Origin: Linyphia triangularis
Lineage: Eukaryota > Arthropoda > Arachnida > Araneae > Linyphiidae
Direction of reading: 5' to 3'
Assembly (NCBI GenBank): GCA_963978545.1
Contig: OZ021723.1
Span: forward strand, 5,648,273 to 5,712,272
DNA length: 64,000 bases
This document shows positions 25,146 to 36,014 of this stretch, one piece after another. The notes beneath the pieces were generated by a model. It was not told the origin of the DNA and did not search any database. It was given only the letters and a program-made list of their open reading frames with translations. A program made the position numbers and the translations under genes. The first letter of the stretch is position 1; every line of letters starts with the position of its first letter.

Positions 25146-25148
25146 CCC

Positions 25149-25885
25149 AAAACAAGTGGCGTTGCTTCAATTTCTTCATAAGAAAGTCCGTTTACCTCAT
25201 TTACATCGAACACACAAAGTCTTACCATCACCTAACAGAAAATAGCCTTATTACATTAGGTAACAGGATGCTTTAAGGTTGGACTTCCTTGTCAATAATC
25301 ACGGAGACTCAACAACACAAAGGATGGAGGAGCCTCATCAAATTGGTCGCTCATAGGAAAGAAATTTCTCCCAAAGGAGAACAGATATAGCTTCTTCCTG
25401 TCCCATTAGAATAACCCGTGCTCACTGGAGAAGCAAAAGGCACACTACTGGCACGGAAATTGTATTAGTTAATGGCAAGTGCCACTAAATGAAGCTGTGA
25501 CTTCTTGTAACCTAGTCCAAAACAAGTGGCGTTGCTTCAATTTCTTCATAAGAAAGTTCGTTTACCTCATTTACATCGAACACACAAGTCTTACCATCAC
25601 CTAACAGAAAATAGCCTTATTACATTAAGTAACAGGATGCTTTAAGGTTGGACTTCCTTGTCAATAATCACGGAGACTCAACAACACAAAGGATGGATCC
25701 TCATCAAATTGGTCGCTCATAGGAAAGAAATTTCTCCCAAAGGAGAACAGATATAGCTTCTTCCTGTCCCATTAGAATAACCCGTGCTCACTGGAGCAGC
25801 AAAAGGCACACTACTGGCACGGAAATTGTATTAGTTAATGGCGGGTGCCACTAAATGAAGCTGTGACTTCTTGTAACCTAGTCCC
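25149..25885. repeat. Tandem duplication, two ~370-bp copies
   Basis: Copy 1 starts at 25149 and copy 2 at 25519 with AAAACAAGTGGCGTTGCTTC; both end near GTAACCTAGTCC. They differ by single substitutions, a 1-bp indel (ACACAAAGTC against ACACAAGTC) and a 3-bp indel. The right copy contains the candidate exon described separately. Confidence 0.92.
25512..25616 (-). CDS. Candidate terminal exon with an EGF-like tail (weak)
   Basis: A minus-strand frame of 34 residues then TAG begins GYFLLGDGKTCV and continues with an acidic tail (residues 13-34, rich in E/D/N/V). GYxLxxDGKTC is the usual end of a calcium-binding-type EGF module, as in LDL-receptor-like and fibulin-like proteins. That motif, and the possible acceptor AG just upstream (minus-strand TAATAAG before GCTAT), suggest a last exon. 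Stops lie immediately upstream in frame, so it could only be read after splicing. The duplicate at 25149-25250 carries a 1-bp insertion that breaks the frame between the GDGK and CV codons. No upstream EGF exon is visible nearby. Chance similarity is quite possible. Confidence 0.22.
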   Translation of the reverse strand, partial: GYFLLGDGKTCVFDVNEVNELSYEEIEATPLVLD

Positions 25886-26039
25886 TGAGGGGAATGCGGA
25901 TTTTGGCAAGGGACGAGACAATCTTTGGTCACGTACGCTGAATTATCCTGCGTATGGGAGCAAATAAATGGAATGCTGCGGATGAAAATAAATGGGATAC
26001 TTCGTTCATTTCTTTTAGATTTGAGACGAAAACAGGATC

Positions 26040-26280
26040 TATACTAAACTTCAACTTAACTAGACATCACTTAGACGGTAGATCGTCACGGTGCTCATAG
26101 GTATTTCATCCATTTTGGCGGCGTGAAAGCATAATGTTCGCCAAACCACAACCCTGTAGAGAAGGCTCTAAGGTTTGGCGAGAATTATGTCTTCACTCCG
26201 CCAAAATGGATTAAATGCCTATGAGCACTGTGACGATCTATCGTCTAAGTGATGTCTAGTTAAGTTGAAGTTTAGTATAG
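26040..26280. mobile_element. Short foldback MITE, ~240-bp family, copy 1
   Basis: Nearly perfect inverted repeat. The left starts TATACTAAACTTCAACTTAA and the right end is its reverse complement. Arms of ~110 bp meet in a short centre. The arm words include GTGCTCATAGGTATTT and CCATTTTGGCGG. The ends fit a TA target duplication. No coding capacity. Confidence 0.9.
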
Positions 26281-26284
26281 ATGG

Positions 26285-26760
26285 ACGTACCAATCTGGAT
26301 TGGACCTATAGCTAAACTGTATCACGCAAGGCTTGTGGTTAAGGGTTTTGAACTAGGTTAAAAAGTGGCAATTTCCTGGTGAAAAGGTTCATGATATTGT
26401 TGTTTGATACTAGAAAAGACCATGATATTATTGTTTTTTAATAACTTGGTTAACGTGGATTTTCGCTAAGGAAAATACATTTTTTTAGGATACTAAAATT
26501 TTGTAATAGAGAATATGAATGATGGTTATAAAAGGCCATAGTTTTTTTTTTTAAGATTGAAATAGTAGCCAGGTTATGATATTATGATAAGCAGAGTAAG
26601 CTTGTAGGAGTCTTAAAAATAAATCTGATAATTTTCCCACAATTCCGAAAACATTGGATAATTTTCAGTTCGCAATATCTACAAACGAATCATAAGGCAG
26701 TTTCTTTTTTTTTCGATGTTCTATTGCAAATATGATGTCCTTTTATATATCCTATAAAAT
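26285..26760. other. Unassigned AT-rich stretch
   Basis: Nothing recognised between the short foldback element and the next interspersed repeat. Confidence 0.5.
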
Positions 26761-26764
26761 ACGA

Positions 26765-27335
26765 CTTTCGAATACACTATAATACTGAGGTGGATTTGTG
26801 TCATTTACCGTTTGTATATTTTCATCCTTCATTTAGAATTAATAGCCGATTTGGCGATATACTTTTCGATAATCCTTATATTATCCTTTATTATAAGCGA
26901 AACTGAGAGGAGAAGAAAAAACGTTTGTTGATGAGGTATGCTCAAGGAAAGAGAACTCTGTGTTGAAGGCATTCATTATTCAACTTCTTGAGCCATTAAA
27001 ACATCTTTACGGGAATTTCAGAGGTGGGGAGGTTTAAAACACTTTAAGAGGCATTACCACAGCGATTTTTATCAAAATCGTTAGAGCGGTTTTTTTTTTC
27101 CCAATCATTGAAAAACAAAAATTTTTCAATGGCTTATGAGCATGCGCGATTTTCACGAAAACCTTAATTGTAGGTCCTTGTGCCGTCATCAACAATTACG
27201 CAAAATTTGAACTTAGTATTTCAATTGCTTCGGGAGCTATGCTGACCACAGACACACACAGACAAGACATTTTTTCTAACGAATCGATTTTTTTTTTACA
27301 TAATTACATATGGGTAATTAAAAGTAAAAAGGTAT
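26765..27335 (+). repeat. Interspersed repeat R600, copy 2
   Basis: Begins within the family's 5' part (AATACACTATAATACTGAGG) and runs through GAGGTATGCTCAAGGAAAG, GGCATTACCACAGCGATTTT and GCATGCGCGATTTTCACGA to GGGTAATTAAAAGTAAAAAG. It is a single-copy form without the tandem expansions seen at 16392-17520. Confidence 0.8.
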
Positions 27336-27542
27336 TGATGGCTATGACTTAAAATACTGATCCAATTATTTTTTTGGTCTAAAAAATTTATTAAATTTTC
27401 TTTTCTTCGTAAATGGACAATATGTGACACTACTAACTAAAAACAAGACTGTTTACTAATTATTGGTCTAAAGAATGTTACACTTAAGATAATGAGAATT
27501 ATATTATTTAATTTATGTTGCTGTTGATGTTTTTAATCTCTA

Positions 27543-27802
27543 ACCCAACCTGAAGGAGTCGGACCAGGTCAAGGAATCCGTTGACATACAAAAAGTCTAT
27601 GACGAGAAGGGGAGAAGAATAAATTTCCCCTCAAAGGAGACCCATTCAGTCCTGGATGTGCTCAGCTGAGGCCTGGTGTTGGTGGCACTTTGGGCAAAGA
27701 GTGTAATTTTTCTTGCCTTCAGAGAAGGTAAGACATTTAAGATGGCCGCTGGCTAGTCGCGAGAGGCTGGTACATGATTTTCTGTCACATGTGAGGGCTA
27801 AA
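27543..27802 (-). pseudogene. LINE reverse-transcriptase C-terminus (RNase H end and zinc knuckle), broken
   Basis: One minus-strand frame reads through the end of an RNase H-like domain (SRLASGHLK), then a zinc-knuckle-like motif CPKCHQHQASAEH, then PLLVIDFLYVNGFLDLV. This order is typical of arthropod non-LTR retrotransposon ORF2 proteins. Two in-frame TGA stops occur. The first falls just after the QD pair, where the last zinc ligand is normally Cys, so it probably replaced that residue. No reverse-transcriptase or endonuclease domain is present here, so this is a 3' fragment. It has no neighbouring partner gene. Confidence 0.75.
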
Positions 27803-28389
27803 TTTATAACTTGTACATGGTTCGTACGGTTTTAAAAAAATTGGAAAAGTGCTTGAAAAAAAAAAACCCTTTCATTTTCAAGTGCTTAGAAACCTTGAAT
27901 TTGTTAAAAATAAGTTTATAGTGCTTGAATTTTATTTTATTTTCTAAAAATATAACGTCTTAAAAAAATTTATTCAACAAAATGAGCAAAATCCTTGAAT
28001 TTAGTTTGGCCAATTAGCAATCACAGAGTGGCCACAGAACCTGGAAATGTCAGGGAGCTTTCTTATTCTGGGAAATGTCAGGGTACTTTTTTAAATTTCA
28101 CGAAAATCAGGGAAATTTCTTTCTTCTGAAGGCAAGTTATCCCGTTCATCTGTATTTTGGCGCCATTTACCCGGAGAATTGTGGTGGTAATCGTTGGAAA
28201 TTTAATGTTATGGAATCATTTAAACTCCTCATTACCACCAAAACTATTTTTAAAAAACAGGCATACTATCTCTTCAACATGCATGTTCTACTTTATCACA
28301 CATATGGAGAAGTTGGAAAAATTTGCTATAAAGTCTGGGAATTTTTTAGAAATCTGTCAGGGAAATCAAGGAATTGCCAGGGAACTTTT

Positions 28390-28395
<6 letters not shown>

Positions 28396-28459
<64 letters not shown>
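28396..28459. repeat. (CA)n microsatellite
   Basis: About 32 CA dinucleotides followed by a short (TA)n. The Thr-His runs of overlapping frames come from this tract. Confidence 0.97.
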
Positions 28460-28469
<10 letters not shown>

Positions 28470-28769
28470 TATAGTTGGTTGATGGGTTCGAAAGATTTGA
28501 AGCCAAAGCAGATAAAAAACACAGATTCCTTTACAACTCCAGAACTTCTCGTTCTAGTAGACACAATACAGCTCTTTTCACAACAATAGAGCACAAAACA
28601 GCAGTTAAAAACTTGACAACACAACTGCTAAAATCACTGCAAAAGACAATGCAATACAGTTCGCTTTCGGAACTCTCTGAATGCTCACTGAGACTCAGTA
28701 TCTCAATACAGTAATTCCAGTCAACTCACTGACTCAACTCAGTCAACCAACGACTAACCTAGCTGACTA

Positions 28770-28853
28770 ACTAACTCCCCCGCTCGCTTGGCCGGCTTAT
28801 ATAGGAATCAAACATTCTTGAAATATCTAGATTTAGATATTTGGAGAACTTTC
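28770..28853 (-). promoter_or_regulatory. Heat-shock-type promoter-like block
   Basis: On the minus strand, in order: GAAnnTTC at 28846-28853, a TTCnnGAA module with a partial third unit at 28810-28822, and TATATAA at 28797-28803. Then comes a GC-richer leader with TTAGTCAG-type words near 28760-28780, about 25-35 bp past the TATA box. Inverted GAA units spaced by two bases are the heat-shock factor binding pattern, and their position just above a TATA box is that of hsp genes. No hsp coding sequence follows. It may instead be the U3/R part of an LTR or part of the surrounding element. Confidence 0.35.
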
Positions 28854-29266
28854 CGGATCGTAGTCGAAAAGTCCTATACATGTACATGGGGACTGAAAAT
28901 GTCGCCAAACGGTCGCCAAGTTTGGCGACATTTGGCGATTTCTTGCCAAATTAGGTGACAAAAATTAGTCGCCAAAACCGTCGCCAACTTGGCTCTATCT
29001 CGCCAATTTGGGGAGATTGCCATTACCATAAAGTTAAATGCCCTGCTCATTGTAAAACTAGCTTCCCAGTGTTACCTCTGTAAAACTCGTTATCAAGCAT
29101 TGAGAACCTTATTGCAGGGAAGCCAACTTAAGATGAACTATTGCACTGTCTTATGCCTCCTATTTACAAAATTAACATTGTGGTGGTAATGAGTTGATAA
29201 GGCATTTTTGAAAAGTGCTTTAATAGTCCTTGAATTTTTTTCTCCAAGTGTACGAACTATGTAATA

Positions 29267-31371
29267 AACTTATGGATAGAATGGGGATAAAACATTCAGC
29301 GCGTTAGAATGAATTATAAAAACTGTTTTTTAGTACCTGACACACCTCCTTAGCTTTTCATTTTAGGTAACAGCAGTTATTTTCCTATCAGGAGGCAGAA
29401 AATAAGTTTTAAATAGGATTATGCATTTAAAATAGTTATGTAAGTACGGAATTACATTGGAGTGCGTTAACCCTGAAGTAAGTGATTATTAGATTAAAAG
29501 CATGAAATACTATTAGATTAAAAAGCGTTACCTCCGGAGTATTACATTCTTCTTAAGCTTTATATAAATATAAACATGAGGCAAAATAATTTCTTACATC
29601 TCTTAAGAAAATATGTCTATTTATTAAAAGCTTGATGTGTGGGTTATGGGTGATAATTTTTTGTTGGAAAGCAGCTCTGTAATCTTGAACTGTCAGTGAG
29701 GTTAGATTAAAATGTAAGAGTTTAAGGGTAAGTTTTCTCAGACCATACTTAGTGCTTGTGGAGACTTTGTTATAAATATTGCTGAAACAAGAAGCCCATG
29801 CTCACTACTTTCAACAATAGCTAAGAGTTTCAGAAATATTTAAGATTGCTGTGTATTTAAGATTGCTGTGTATTTAAGATTGCCTAGAGCAGCGTTAGCT
29901 ACTACGCGGCCTGCGACAGATTTTTTTTTTGCTGCTCAAAATGCGTCTAATAATGCGTTTGATAATCAAAATGCGTCTAATAATGCGTTTGATAATCAAA
30001 ATGCGTCTAAAAATATATGCGAATTTTTTTTTTTTTTTTTTTTTTGATCTCTACATGAAACGTGTTGTATAGAACATTACATGCATCAAAATATTGAGTT
30101 ACGACGTACCAAAGCGATTTTCAGAATGAAAGAATTTTCACAATGAAAACTCATTTGCAATACTGCATCAAATGGCTTTTAAGCATACGTAATTACTTAT
30201 TTTAGTTATAAAAAACATGCGTAAATCTAAATCATGTACTTGTCCTTTTACTTGGAAAAACGGTAGCCTAATTATCTTATACAACTTTCAGCTTACAAAA
30301 AATATGCATAAGCACTAATATAAAATAAGTAATATCCATGGGAAGGATCAAATTGGTGTACTTACCCCCATATCCCACCTGTTTTTTGAAAATTGAAAAT
30401 AAAATGATGGAAAGTGATAAAAATTAGTAAAGAGGTAATATGGCATTTAAGTTATTTATTTGAACAGAAAATCAATGCCAGAACTATTAACTAACATCAC
30501 AGTAGGAAATCCAATCTCTCTCTCCCCCCCCCCCCCAAGTAGCGTAACTGATTGTGGGCCCATCAGTTGCGCCACTGCGATCTGCACCCCACTGGAAATA
30601 CCTGCCTACGTCCAAGGTAACATTACTAAAGTAATTTACACAATAAAAACATTTCAAATGTAAAAAAAAAAGAAAAAAAAAAAAAGGAAACGTCGAATTT
30701 CACACAAGTTCAAAATTTAAATTTCCGTTACATTTATCCCCTAAATCATGAATAATACATATCAGAATTCCCACCAAAGTCAGCTATCCAAAAATTCAAA
30801 GGGGGAAAAAGAAAAAAGGACAAAACACTCACATGGGCATGCGCCAATCCTAACGCTTCTCTCAAAATCCTAGAAGAAACAGCAAATCCTCGCATCCGCT
30901 ATTCGAAAAGATATCCGATCGAGATGAGAACGCTATTCTTCTTTTAAGAAGAGGAGAGAGAGAGAGAGAGATGAACAGCCCGGAAAGAAAAAGGAAGAAG
31001 ATATAAGGATAAAGAAAGCGAGCATATCAGGGGACTCAGGTGTTGTGTTGTTTTCTTCATATCGGGAATGGAGGAAAGAACCTGCCAACCAATAGCAGTT
31101 CTGCGCTCTGATTCACTAGAAACGGTCATCATTTAATGGAGATTGTTGGCGGTTTTTTTTTTGTGGTTTATAGTATTTCTTGGCTTTTGGTTACGGTAAA
31201 GGCATTATTTTACCATACATGAGTTTGTGACTTAATGTGTTGCCTTCGTTTAAAATAATACAAACCCATAAAACCAAAGTTTTTAATATAAATCTTTTGT
31301 ATGCATCGCCAATTTTTATATTCATTAAAAAAAAGCTGCGTTTCTGTTGCCAGAGTGTGCTTGGTGTTGGC
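29267..31371. other. Intergenic stretch with small repeats
   Basis: Holds three ~17-bp repeats of TATTTAAGATTGCTGTG at about 29838-29885 and a 31-bp direct repeat (AATGCGTCTAATAATGCGTT) at about 29939-30010. There is a T tract near 30026-30044, a C run at about 30523-30536 and a (GA)n tract at about 30952-30971. The part at 30790-31140 is less AT-rich, but no exon can be defended. Confidence 0.5.
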
Positions 31372-31620
31372 CACTAATTTTAAATATTAAAAACATTTCT
31401 ATCGGTAAAATATCCGGTAAACTACTTTTCAAAATTTATTCTTTAAAAATGAATGCGAATTTATGCACCCACATCCAAATATCTTTTATCTATTCTGATT
31501 AAAACTATTCATTATTTATTTATTAAAACAATTTTGGCAACAGGAAAGAGTTTCTTCAATGATCGGTTAAATGCTATTTCAGCGCTATTGGATGATGGCA
31601 ATTTAGTTCATTAGTGTTCC
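31372..31620 (+). repeat. Interspersed repeat related to the 157-bp satellite
   Basis: Words such as TTAAAACAATTTTGGCAACA and GAAAGAGTTTC, the following TCGGTTAAATGCTATT, and TATTCTGATTAAAAC match the host sequence at 42945-43930. This appears to be an unamplified relative of the segment that gave rise to the satellite at 43905-45840. Confidence 0.6.
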
Positions 31621-31830
31621 ATAAAAGCGACCTTTTAGTGACAGCGACAGCCGCCAAAATTTGATAGAATGCATTATCATCAACGTCGCATCTATCTGCC
31701 AAATTTCATCACGATTGGATGATGGCAATGAGGAACCCTCTACAGATTTACCCGCCTTTGACAGGCATATACATCTACCCCCCCCCTCCCCTACAAAATC
31801 GAAGTTAATATAAAGGATTTTAAAATATCC
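31621..31830 (+). repeat. Interspersed repeat Y, copy 1
   Basis: Shares the layout GATAGAATGCATTATCATCA, then TCTGCCAAATTTCA, GATTGGATGATGGCAA and ACAAAATCGAAGTTAAT with 34600-35260, 54390-54665 and 56930-57240. Noncoding; probably a retroelement 3' region, class unknown. Confidence 0.6.
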
Positions 31831-31872
31831 CTTGTCGTGAAAAGTCTCGGTATCCAAATTATTAGTTGCTTG

Positions 31873-32115
31873 TATACTAAACTCCAACTTAACTTGACAT
31901 CACTAGACGATAGATCTTCACCGTGCTCATAGGTAATTAATCCATTTTAGAGGAGTGAAGACATAATTCTCGCCAAACCTTATAGCCTTTTGTTCTCTAC
32001 AGGGCTGTGGTTTGGCGAGCATTATGCTTTCACGCAGCCAAAATGGATTAAATGCCTATGAGCACTGTGATGATCTACCTTCTAGTGATGTCAAGTTAAG
32101 TTGAAGTTTAGTATA
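31873..32115. mobile_element. Short foldback MITE, ~240-bp family, copy 2
   Basis: TATACTAAACTCCAACTTAA at the left and its inverted partner at the right, with the same arms and centre as the copies at 26040 and 62076. Confidence 0.9.
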
Positions 32116-32432
32116 GATATGTACAAGATGAATAGATACATGTGCACGCACTTATGAATAAATAATAAATGTAAACAGTAATCAAACAATGCCAGTTATC
32201 AGTTCTTTATTACGTAAGTAAGAAGGTAAGTATGTAATAGGCCCATTGCACGTAATGTTATGTGTATTTTTACGATTGCTGTAGTTCTTGAGTAGATCAG
32301 CTGTGCATTTTTACTTGAAACGGTTGTCGAGATTATTATAAGTGCTTTGGGATTATGGTATATTTTTGTATTAGATATTTATCCGATAAATGCCATAGCT
32401 GAGGGTTCGTTTTTTTTTATTTTTAAAGACAG
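32116..32432. other. Unassigned stretch
   Basis: AT-rich sequence between the foldback element and the next SINE. Nothing recognised. Confidence 0.5.
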
Positions 32433-32445
32433 CTTTAAAAATGGG

Positions 32446-32626
32446 TTGGTTGGTTGTTTTCAGATTATCCGGCGCCGTCAGCAACACGAGGGCTATAATG
32501 CGCCGAAACATTCGTCATTAGACAAGCCAACATACATTTACAAACACCCATGCCAACACGGGACTCGGAACCCGCAACCTCGCGGTCTAGAACCTAGCAC
32601 GCTAACCACTATACCGTTTGGTCGGC
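32446..32626 (-). mobile_element. SINE family A
   Basis: Minus-strand copy ending in a CCAA-type tail. The perfect 13-bp target-site duplication CTTTAAAAATGGG lies at 32433-32445 and 32627-32639. The B box has an inserted C (GTTCCGAG), as in the array copies. Confidence 0.95.
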
Positions 32627-32789
32627 CTTTAAAAATGGGATTTAGTGTACCTTCTGGTTTTGATGAAGATAATTTTTTTTTAACCAGAATTGAGTTTGTG
32701 CTGTAACGTGCAATTATTAAAAAAATTAACCACACACACACAAGATCGAATTTACAAGAGGGGGAAAAAAACAAAAAAAAAAAAAAAAA

Positions 32790-32950
32790 ACGTTCTCATA
32801 TTTACAAGAAATATCTTTAAAAATGCGCTGAAATTTTCAAGAAATATTCAAAAACAAAATGCGCTCAAATTTACTAGAAACATTTTTTAAAAAATGCGCT
32901 CTTATTTATTACAACGATATAAAATAAATTTGCGCTAATTTATTAAACAT
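32790..32950. repeat. Degenerate ~45-bp tandem repeat
   Basis: Three to four imperfect units built on AATGCGCTCAAATTTACTAG with poly-A spacers. Confidence 0.6.
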
Positions 32951-34283
32951 ATTTCTTGGTAGACGGAATAGACTTTGTTCGGGAATATTTTTTAAATGTA
33001 AATGAGAATAAGAGCGGTTTAAGTCGCTTGGAAATGATCGCGAGAAAACGAAACTTGAAGGTTTGAAAAAAGTTTTATAATCAAATTAAATCGTTAATTC
33101 TTTTTGTGTGAATTATCTTCTTATAACTGTGTCTTTCATTCTCCTTTTTTACCTTGTCTGCCACTGTGACTCCGATATTAGTTATATTTTTACGAAAAGT
33201 AGACTTAGACTGTTCTTCCCTCTGACCTTTCATTTATGTAATTTGTTGGAAAAAGCCCCAATTTCTGTATAGATGAGTAGTTTGAGCTTAAAATAGGTCA
33301 GATTTAATTAAAAAAAAAAAAAAAATAATAAAAAAAAAAAAAAATTCAATGTTTTGTTACATACAAAAGCGTGTGAAAATTGTCCCAAAATACAATTGAA
33401 TTACATGTCATCATATTTTCCCGCAAAAAAAAGTATTATTATTCAACACAGATCAGCTATTTTATTTCTTTGCATTTTATTGAGAAAATGTTTTACTACA
33501 CCTTTAAACACTACGTAAAAAATGAGATCTCTATACAGCTTAAATGGGGTCTAGGTCTGAAAATTCTAAAATCTTTATTTTTAGAATTATTTATCTGACA
33601 TTTTTTGTGCAGGAATGTATGATTCTTTGAAACTTAAACAAAAAATTTAAATTTTCAAATTTAAAAAATATTTTTTTTTTTTAAATTATAAAACTTTAAA
33701 ATTTTGATATTTTCTAAATTTGATACATCTAAAAAACTTTTATAAAAAAACTCTTTATTTTTTCATAATATTACATCTTATAATTCATGTCAAAAATTGT
33801 CTTCGTGATTTTTTAATACAGTAATTAGAAAAACTAAAAAAAATATTTTGTGCTAAAACTGTATAAAATCCATAGTATGCTTAGCTCCAATAACTTTAAA
33901 AAAAAACCAGTTAAATAAAAAAACATAATTCATGAAGGCAAATTAAAGAAATATGTATCAAAAATAATTTTGAAAAATTTCATAAACTTATAACAAGTAG
34001 TTTTTAAGTTATATCAATTTAAACTCATAAAAGGGACAAAAAGCCCTCACCGAGAAAAGCAGTTTTAAAGTTTGAAGATAGCATGTCTGCAATACAGTTG
34101 TCATGTAACAAAAACTTAAATATTTCAAGTTCTACTAAAGATAGATAGATAGATACAAACATTTTATGTCATTTTATTTAAAAATATTTGTATTATTCTT
34201 TAGAAAAATAAAATTTGTTTGAGAATTTTAAAAATTTTGAGTCCCAGAATCTACTTTATGTATCTCAGAAGTAGATAACTATT
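32951..34283. other. AT-rich intergenic stretch
   Basis: Long A and T runs (about 33309-33344, 33669-33683) and a short (GATA)n at 34138-34154. No gene or transposon terminus recognised. Confidence 0.5.
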
Positions 34284-34420
34284 GGTTGGTTTGTTTGTAC
34301 TCTCAACTACCTACTTTTATGCACAATGAGGGCTAATCAGGCCTACAGCTTAACGTGGATTCGGAACCACAATGAACATCCATGCTGATCCCGGGATTCG
34401 AATCCGGCACCTTTGACACG
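34284..34420 (-). mobile_element. SINE family B, truncated
   Basis: On the minus strand it keeps the B box (GGATTCGAATCC region), the body and the CCAA-type tail. It stops before the A box, so it is 5'-truncated as expected for incomplete reverse transcription. Confidence 0.75.
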
Positions 34421-34647
34421 TTAGTTAACAAATTGCTATTTCTAACTCTTTCTGCTGTTCTTTAAAATGGAATAACTAAATTGTATAGCTTTGCTATGAT
34501 AGTATATTACTTCTAGAAAGATAGTGCTATGTACTTCTAGAAAGAATATGAAATACACTTAATAATAACCACAACAAATTAATAATTAAAAGTATCCGTT
34601 ATATGCATGGCAAACTTTTACCTGCAACTTATTGAGGCAATTTTGTT

Positions 34648-34824
34648 TGGTTGGTTGGTATGTACGCTCAGCGACCTATCTTTATGTACAATGACGGCTA
34701 ATCAGGCCGGGATCTACAGCATAACGTGGATTCCGAACCACAACGAACATCCATGCCTTACCCGGGATTCGAACCCGCCACCTTTGGCATGCGAGGTCAG
34801 AGCGATAACCCCACAGCCATCAGA
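34648..34824 (-). mobile_element. SINE family B, full length
   Basis: The minus strand runs CTGATGGCTGTGGGGTTATC (A-box region), GGCGGGTTCGAATCCCG (B box), a ~90-bp body and a CCAACCAA tail. It lies in repeat Y, whose flanks AGGCAATTTTG and AAGTAATTTTG look like an eroded target duplication. Confidence 0.85.
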
Positions 34825-34993
34825 TTGTCTTTAAGTAATTTTGAGCTCGGATCGAGTTTTCATAGTGTTAAAGACCACTATGTCGAAAAAATCGATTCTA
34901 TGCCATTGACTAACTTGCTTTGTTATTTCAAAAGCGTAATTGAATGCACTGTCATCTTCAACGAGTTGATCTTCCAAGTTTCTGATCGATTGG

Positions 34994-35179
34994 GTTGGTT
35001 GGTTGTTTACAGATTATCTGGAGCCGTCAGCAACAACACGAGGGCTATAATGCGCCGAAACATTCGTCATTTGACAAGCCAACATGCATTTACAAACACC
35101 CATGCCTTACACGGGACTCGGAACCCGCAACCTCGCGGTCTAGAAGCTAGCACGCTAACCACTATACCGTTTGATCGGC
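34994..35179 (-). mobile_element. SINE family A
   Basis: Minus-strand copy with a CCAACCAACC tail. The flanks GATCGATTGG (34984-34993) and GATTGATTGG (35182-35191) form a target duplication with one mismatch. Confidence 0.88.
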
Positions 35180-35263
35180 CAGATTGATTGGAAGAAGGCA
35201 AGTGGATTAATTAGCCTTCGAAGATTTTTGCCGTTCACAAACGAAATCGAAGTTAATGTAATA

Positions 35264-35921
35264 GACTGAGAGGCGACTGCAATTTTTGGACCCCAACGAA
35301 CATCATTCTGAATTTTTTATAGAAATTAGGGAAAAGTGAGTAGATTACGAATCCACTGGTCTGCCGTGGCAAAAATGGCCGAAACTGGTCAAAAATCGAC
35401 TTTTAATGAGTTGAAATAAATCCGATTGCCAAATGAGCCATAACTTATCAAATAATGAGCATTTTTTTTTATTTGGTAACCCTCACTCTTTAATTTTCAA
35501 TTGAGAAGGTTGCAGGCGATTCAGATATCTGGAGACGGTCTACTTGCATCTATTAAAAGGGAGCCAAGTTGTCAAAAAATATTACGTTACTTATGACGTA
35601 ACTGATGTCGCCAATTTGGCTTACTTTTAAAAGATATAAGTTTTCCGAGCCAAAGATCAGAAATCGTTTGCGTTTTTTCTCATTGAAAATCAAAATGTAG
35701 TGGGTTGCCAGACGAATGAGTTTGTTCTATTTTTGGCAAGTTATGACATATTTGACAATCGGATTTTAGTTCGAGTCATTCCAAGTCGATTAACGATCAG
35801 TTTCGGCCATTTTGGCCACGGCAGACCAGTGGATTCGTAATCTACTAAATTTTCTCTAATTTCTATAAAAAATTCAGAATGATGTTCGATGGGGTCCAAA
35901 AATTGCAGTCGCCTCTCGGAC
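35264..35921. mobile_element. Foldback MITE, ~660-bp family, copy 5
   Basis: Complete, with GACTGAGAGG at the left, CTCTCGGAC at the right and TA on both sides. It is inserted in repeat Y; related sequence without the insertion at 31803 and 57215 supports a TA target. Confidence 0.92.
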
Positions 35922-35978
35922 TATAAAGAATATTAAAAATATTAATCTTTCGGTGTATGAATACTAAACGTAAACTCT

Positions 35979-35981
<3 letters not shown>

Positions 35982-36013
<32 letters not shown>
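35982..36013. repeat. Poly-A tract
   Basis: A run of about 31 A residues. Confidence 0.95.

Positions 36014-36014
<1 letters not shown>

Larger units (their letters stand above)
27815..29266. mobile_element. Possible decayed DNA element with GTTCGTAC inverted ends
   Basis: The word ACATGGTTCGTAC near 27818 is mirrored by GTACGAACTATGTAA near 29252, followed inward by GAAAAGTGCTTGAA and its complement AAAAGTGCTTTAA. Interior words such as TGTCAGGGA and TCAGGGAAAT recur. The boundaries and class are uncertain, and the interior includes the (CA)n tract and the promoter-like block below. Confidence 0.35.
34600..35263 (+). repeat. Interspersed repeat Y, copy 2, hosting two SINEs
   Basis: Three pieces of the repeat (34600-34647, 34825-34993, 35180-35263) are interrupted by a SINE B and a SINE A. 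The uninterrupted copy at 54390-54665 aligns across both breakpoints. A foldback element sits at its right edge, in the segment GAAGTTAATGTA that is intact at 31803 and 57215. Confidence 0.72.

Noticed and set aside
28075..28482. 135-codon frame ending in Thr-His repeats.
   Set aside because: The last third is the (CA)n tract, and the rest shows no motif. It lies inside probable transposon debris.
28480..28860. LTR of a retrotransposon on the minus strand.
   Set aside because: A TATA box and leader are present, but I found no TG...CA ends, primer-binding site, polypurine tract or second LTR. I kept only the promoter-like call.
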